From Phycisphaerales bacterium (GTDB taxonomy: Bacteria; Planctomycetota; Phycisphaerae; Phycisphaerales; UBA1924): a stretch of 64,000 nt of DNA. The stretch is from assembly GCA_020427395.1 (NCBI GenBank), contig JAGQON010000001.1:1-64000 (forward strand), read 5' to 3'. Below the pieces are notes generated by a model. It was not told where the DNA came from and made no database searches. It saw only the letters and a list, made by a program, of their open reading frames with translations. Positions 62,228 through 64,000 of this stretch are shown one piece after another; the stretch's first letter is position 1, and every line of letters begins with the position of its first letter. Both the position numbers and the translations under genes were made by a program.

Positions 62228-63455
62228 ACGACTCCTGCCCCGTCACCGTTTCATGCAGGATCGTCAGCCGCCGCGAATAGGCCTGCGACTGCTTGATCCC
62301 GCGTCGTCCCATGGCCGTCATCGAGACATCGACGAACTTGCCCAGGCGGTAGTGCTTCACGCCCGCGTCGGTGTGCCACGAGAACGGCTCGGTGGTGCCG
62401 GACATCGCGCTGCTGGCCGCGAACATGGTCCCCGTGCCCACGATCGCGCCGGTCATGATGCGGGTGCCGATGGCCGTCTTGGTGTGGTCGCCCATGGTGA
62501 CGCCGAGGAAGGTCTCGCCGGTCTTTTCCATGCTCGCGCCGGGCGCGGGGCGGGCGGTGACCTCGCCGTAGGTGTTGAGGAGGTTGGAGTTGGTGGTGTC
62601 CGCACCGAGGTTGGCCCACTCGCCGATCCAGCTGTCGCCAAGATGCCCGGCGTGTGCCTTGTTGGCGTAGCCCTGGAAGACCGAACCGCCGACCTCGCCC
62701 GCGACCTTGCAGACCGGGCCGATGGCGGTGTTGGGCTTGATGTTCGCCTGCTCGAGCACCGTCGAGCCCGGGCCGATGTAGGCCGGGCCGGTGATGATCG
62801 CACCGGGGCGGATGGTGGCGTTCTCTTCAATGACGATGGGCCCAGCGGTGGCGTTGAGGATCACGCCGGGCATGACCTGCGCCTCGCGTGAGATCGCGAT
62901 ACCCTCGGTCCCGATGATCGTGACCCCCAAGGGCGCTTCCTCGACCTTGGCCATGCTCTGAGCAATGACCTGCAGGTCAAACTCGAGCGACGCGTCTCGG
63001 AAGTATCTCCAGTCCCACGGGCGGCGCATGAGGTGCTTGCCCTCGACCGCGATCGGCGTCATCTCGGGCTGGTTGCCGCTGAGCAGATCGCGCACACCGC
63101 TCTCCGTCAGCCGCACGGCGATCATGTCCTGCGTCTCTTCCTCGATGAGCACCTGCCCGACCTTGATCTCCCCGATCGCTCGCACCGGCAGCGGGCAGCG
63201 AGCGTTGATCAGCAGCACCTCGTCATCACCTCCCTCGGGCGGCTGGTTCACGGGCAGACTGGTCAACTCGCCGGTCAGCTCGATCATTGCCCGCGGCACC
63301 ACGACGCCGATCGGCACGAGGTCGAACGCCTGCGTGAGTCGCTCGGAAATCGTCATCGCGCCATTACGGATCGCGTAGGTCGGACGCAGGTCATTGAGCG
63401 GGGAAAGGATGCCCTTGCCGTCGTCGAACAGGATCGCTTTGGTTTGCTCTGCCAT
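62178..63455 (-). CDS. GlmU-like putative sugar nucleotidyltransferase/acyltransferase
   Basis: 425 residues. The N-terminal part (~1-175, AILFDDGKGILSPLNDLRPT) is a reduced nucleotidyltransferase-like domain, with no standard GxGTRMRP glycine loop. From ~195 a left-handed beta-helix runs for over 150 residues with hexapeptide turns such as VMPGVILNATAGPIVIEENA and IRPGAIITGPAYIGPGSTV. This matches the 'GlmU N-terminal-like' proteins of Bacteroidetes and planctomycetes, proposed to make UDP-GlcNAc; activity is not established from sequence. It follows mreD by 27 bases. Confidence 0.85.
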   Translation of the reverse strand: MAEQTKAILFDDGKGILSPLNDLRPTYAIRNGAMTISERLTQAFDLVPIGVVVPRAMIELTGELTSLPVNQPPEGGDDEVLLINARCPLPVRAIGEIKVGQVLIEEETQDMIAVRLTESGVRDLLSGNQPEMTPIAVEGKHLMRRPWDWRYFRDASLEFDLQVIAQSMAKVEEAPLGVTIIGTEGIAISREAQVMPGVILNATAGPIVIEENATIRPGAIITGPAYIGPGSTVLEQANIKPNTAIGPVCKVAGEVGGSVFQGYANKAHAGHLGDSWIGEWANLGADTTNSNLLNTYGEVTARPAPGASMEKTGETFLGVTMGDHTKTAIGTRIMTGAIVGTGTMFAASSAMSGTTEPFSWHTDAGVKHYRLGKFVDVSMTAMGRRGIKQSQAYSRRLTILHETVTGQESFSWPGKDVSHLAGKAE

Positions 63456-63482
63456 ACACCCACAGTGTAGGACAAATCACGC

Positions 63483-64000
63483 TCAGATATGGCGCGCGAA
63501 GCGGGTCGGAACGGTCGTCGAGAACCCGAACACCGGCCCAAGCGCGAAGAAGATGAACGAGAGCAGCAGGGCGCTGATCCCGGTGTAGAGCGACGAGAAG
63601 AACCGCTGCTGCAGTTCGTTACCGGCATCCCAGACGAGCGATGAATCCCCAATCCCCCGTGCGGTGAAGATCGCGATGACGACGATCTGGGCGATCAGCA
63701 TCACGAGGATCGACATGACGACCATGGTCAGCGGGTTGCGTCGGATGAGCATCCCTCGAACCGCCATGATGAAGTGCACACCCAGCAGGTACCCGAGCGC
63801 GTGCGGGCCAATCACGGTATATGTGCCGCCGTCTACCGCCGGGATGGGTTTGAGCAGGTCCATGACAATCCCGAGTAGGATCGCACACCAGAAGGTCGGT
63901 TTCCGTGGTGCGTTGATCCCGACAAAGACCAGTAGCGGAACGACCATGCTCGGGTGCACCCCGCCGGATCCCGCATCAAAGACAGGGAGCAACGCGAGTT
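63483..64000 (-). CDS. mreD: Rod-shape protein MreD-like, 5' end outside the window
   Basis: About 172 residues visible and the frame stays open to the window edge, so the start lies beyond base 64000. Five hydrophobic helices are visible (MVVPLLVFVGINA, FWCAILLGIVMDLL, ALGYLLGVHFIMAV, VMSILVMLIAQIVVIAIF and ALLLSFIFFALGPV). Helix pattern and length fit MreD, the membrane partner of MreC in cell elongation. The assignment is moderate because MreD is poorly conserved and mreB/mreC are not in view. Confidence 0.7.
   Translation of the reverse strand, partial: LALLPVFDAGSGGVHPSMVVPLLVFVGINAPRKPTFWCAILLGIVMDLLKPIPAVDGGTYTVIGPHALGYLLGVHFIMAVRGMLIRRNPLTMVVMSILVMLIAQIVVIAIFTARGIGDSSLVWDAGNELQQRFFSSLYTGISALLLSFIFFALGPVFGFSTTVPTRFARHI

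Noticed and set aside
1..64000. tRNA, rRNA, CRISPR array or riboswitch
   Set aside because: No T-arm/anticodon patterns, rRNA segments, regularly spaced repeats or known riboswitch cores were seen by eye; all gaps are about 310 bases or less.

Overview
The window looks like a chromosomal segment of a planctomycete, most likely class Phycisphaerae. The supporting signs are high GC, genes packed on both strands, secreted proteins ending in VPLPPAA-type PEP-CTERM sorting tails or in a dockerin-like tail ending GCP, a futalosine-pathway menaquinone gene (mqnC), long low-complexity extensions (Rho, TonB-like), small membrane proteins with a CPWCRYAL...CPECG zinc ribbon, and a flagellar block with FliW and CsrA. 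The taxonomic call is inference; there is no rRNA or tRNA gene in the window. Gene density is ordinary, with no insertion sequence, prophage or CRISPR array.

Layout. Positions 2-3721 hold four translationally coupled genes for a coiled-coil protein and three exported proteins, one with prenyltransferase/squalene-cyclase-like repeats. Positions 3728-9389 hold a HAD hydrolase, truD, a bifunctional-nuclease-domain protein, a large exported probable beta-helix protein and nnrE. Positions 9555-22475 hold an FG-GAP/dockerin protein with a strong terminator, a GT2-exbD-tonB cluster, a degenerate zf-TFIIB-like protein, a DUF389 membrane protein, an SseB-like protein, mqnC, an ATP-grasp enzyme, a sodium:solute symporter and a PEP-CTERM protein; a XerC/D recombinase follows at 22680-23648.

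Positions 23749-37598 are one minus-strand flagellar block. In transcription order it reads flgF, flgG, flgA, flgH, terminator, flgI, flgJ (rod-binding part only), flgN, flgK, flgL, fliW, csrA, flagellin 2, terminator, flagellin 1, terminator. Two convincing sigma-54 (-24/-12) promoters lie exactly where new transcripts should begin: before flgF, and between the flgH terminator and flgI. Both flagellin ribosome-binding sites carry the core CACGGAGG and can be drawn as the loop of a hairpin; the one for flagellin 2 is a textbook CsrA hexaloop (A-C-G-G-A-G). With csrA and fliW next door this suggests FliW-CsrA partner switching on both flagellin mRNAs.

Positions 37698-49977 hold a second FG-GAP/dockerin protein, pgi, ppa, hpt, a second PEP-CTERM protein, an unusual fusion of a membrane PH domain to dephospho-CoA kinase, rho with a disordered extension and a structured leader, a small membrane protein, a large exported TPR-like protein and a UPF0104-type membrane protein. 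Positions 49909-64000 hold a Gld-type ABC transporter (ATPase plus a GldF-GldG fusion), a PAS/GAF/receiver protein, prmC, an exported amidohydrolase, polA with an intact proofreading site, a tandem pair of zinc-ribbon membrane proteins, a GlmU-like left-handed beta-helix protein and the 3' part of mreD.

The genes combine housekeeping functions (RNA modification, metabolite repair, menaquinone, purine salvage, CoA, transcription termination, DNA repair), envelope and export functions, and one coherent motility locus with its regulation.
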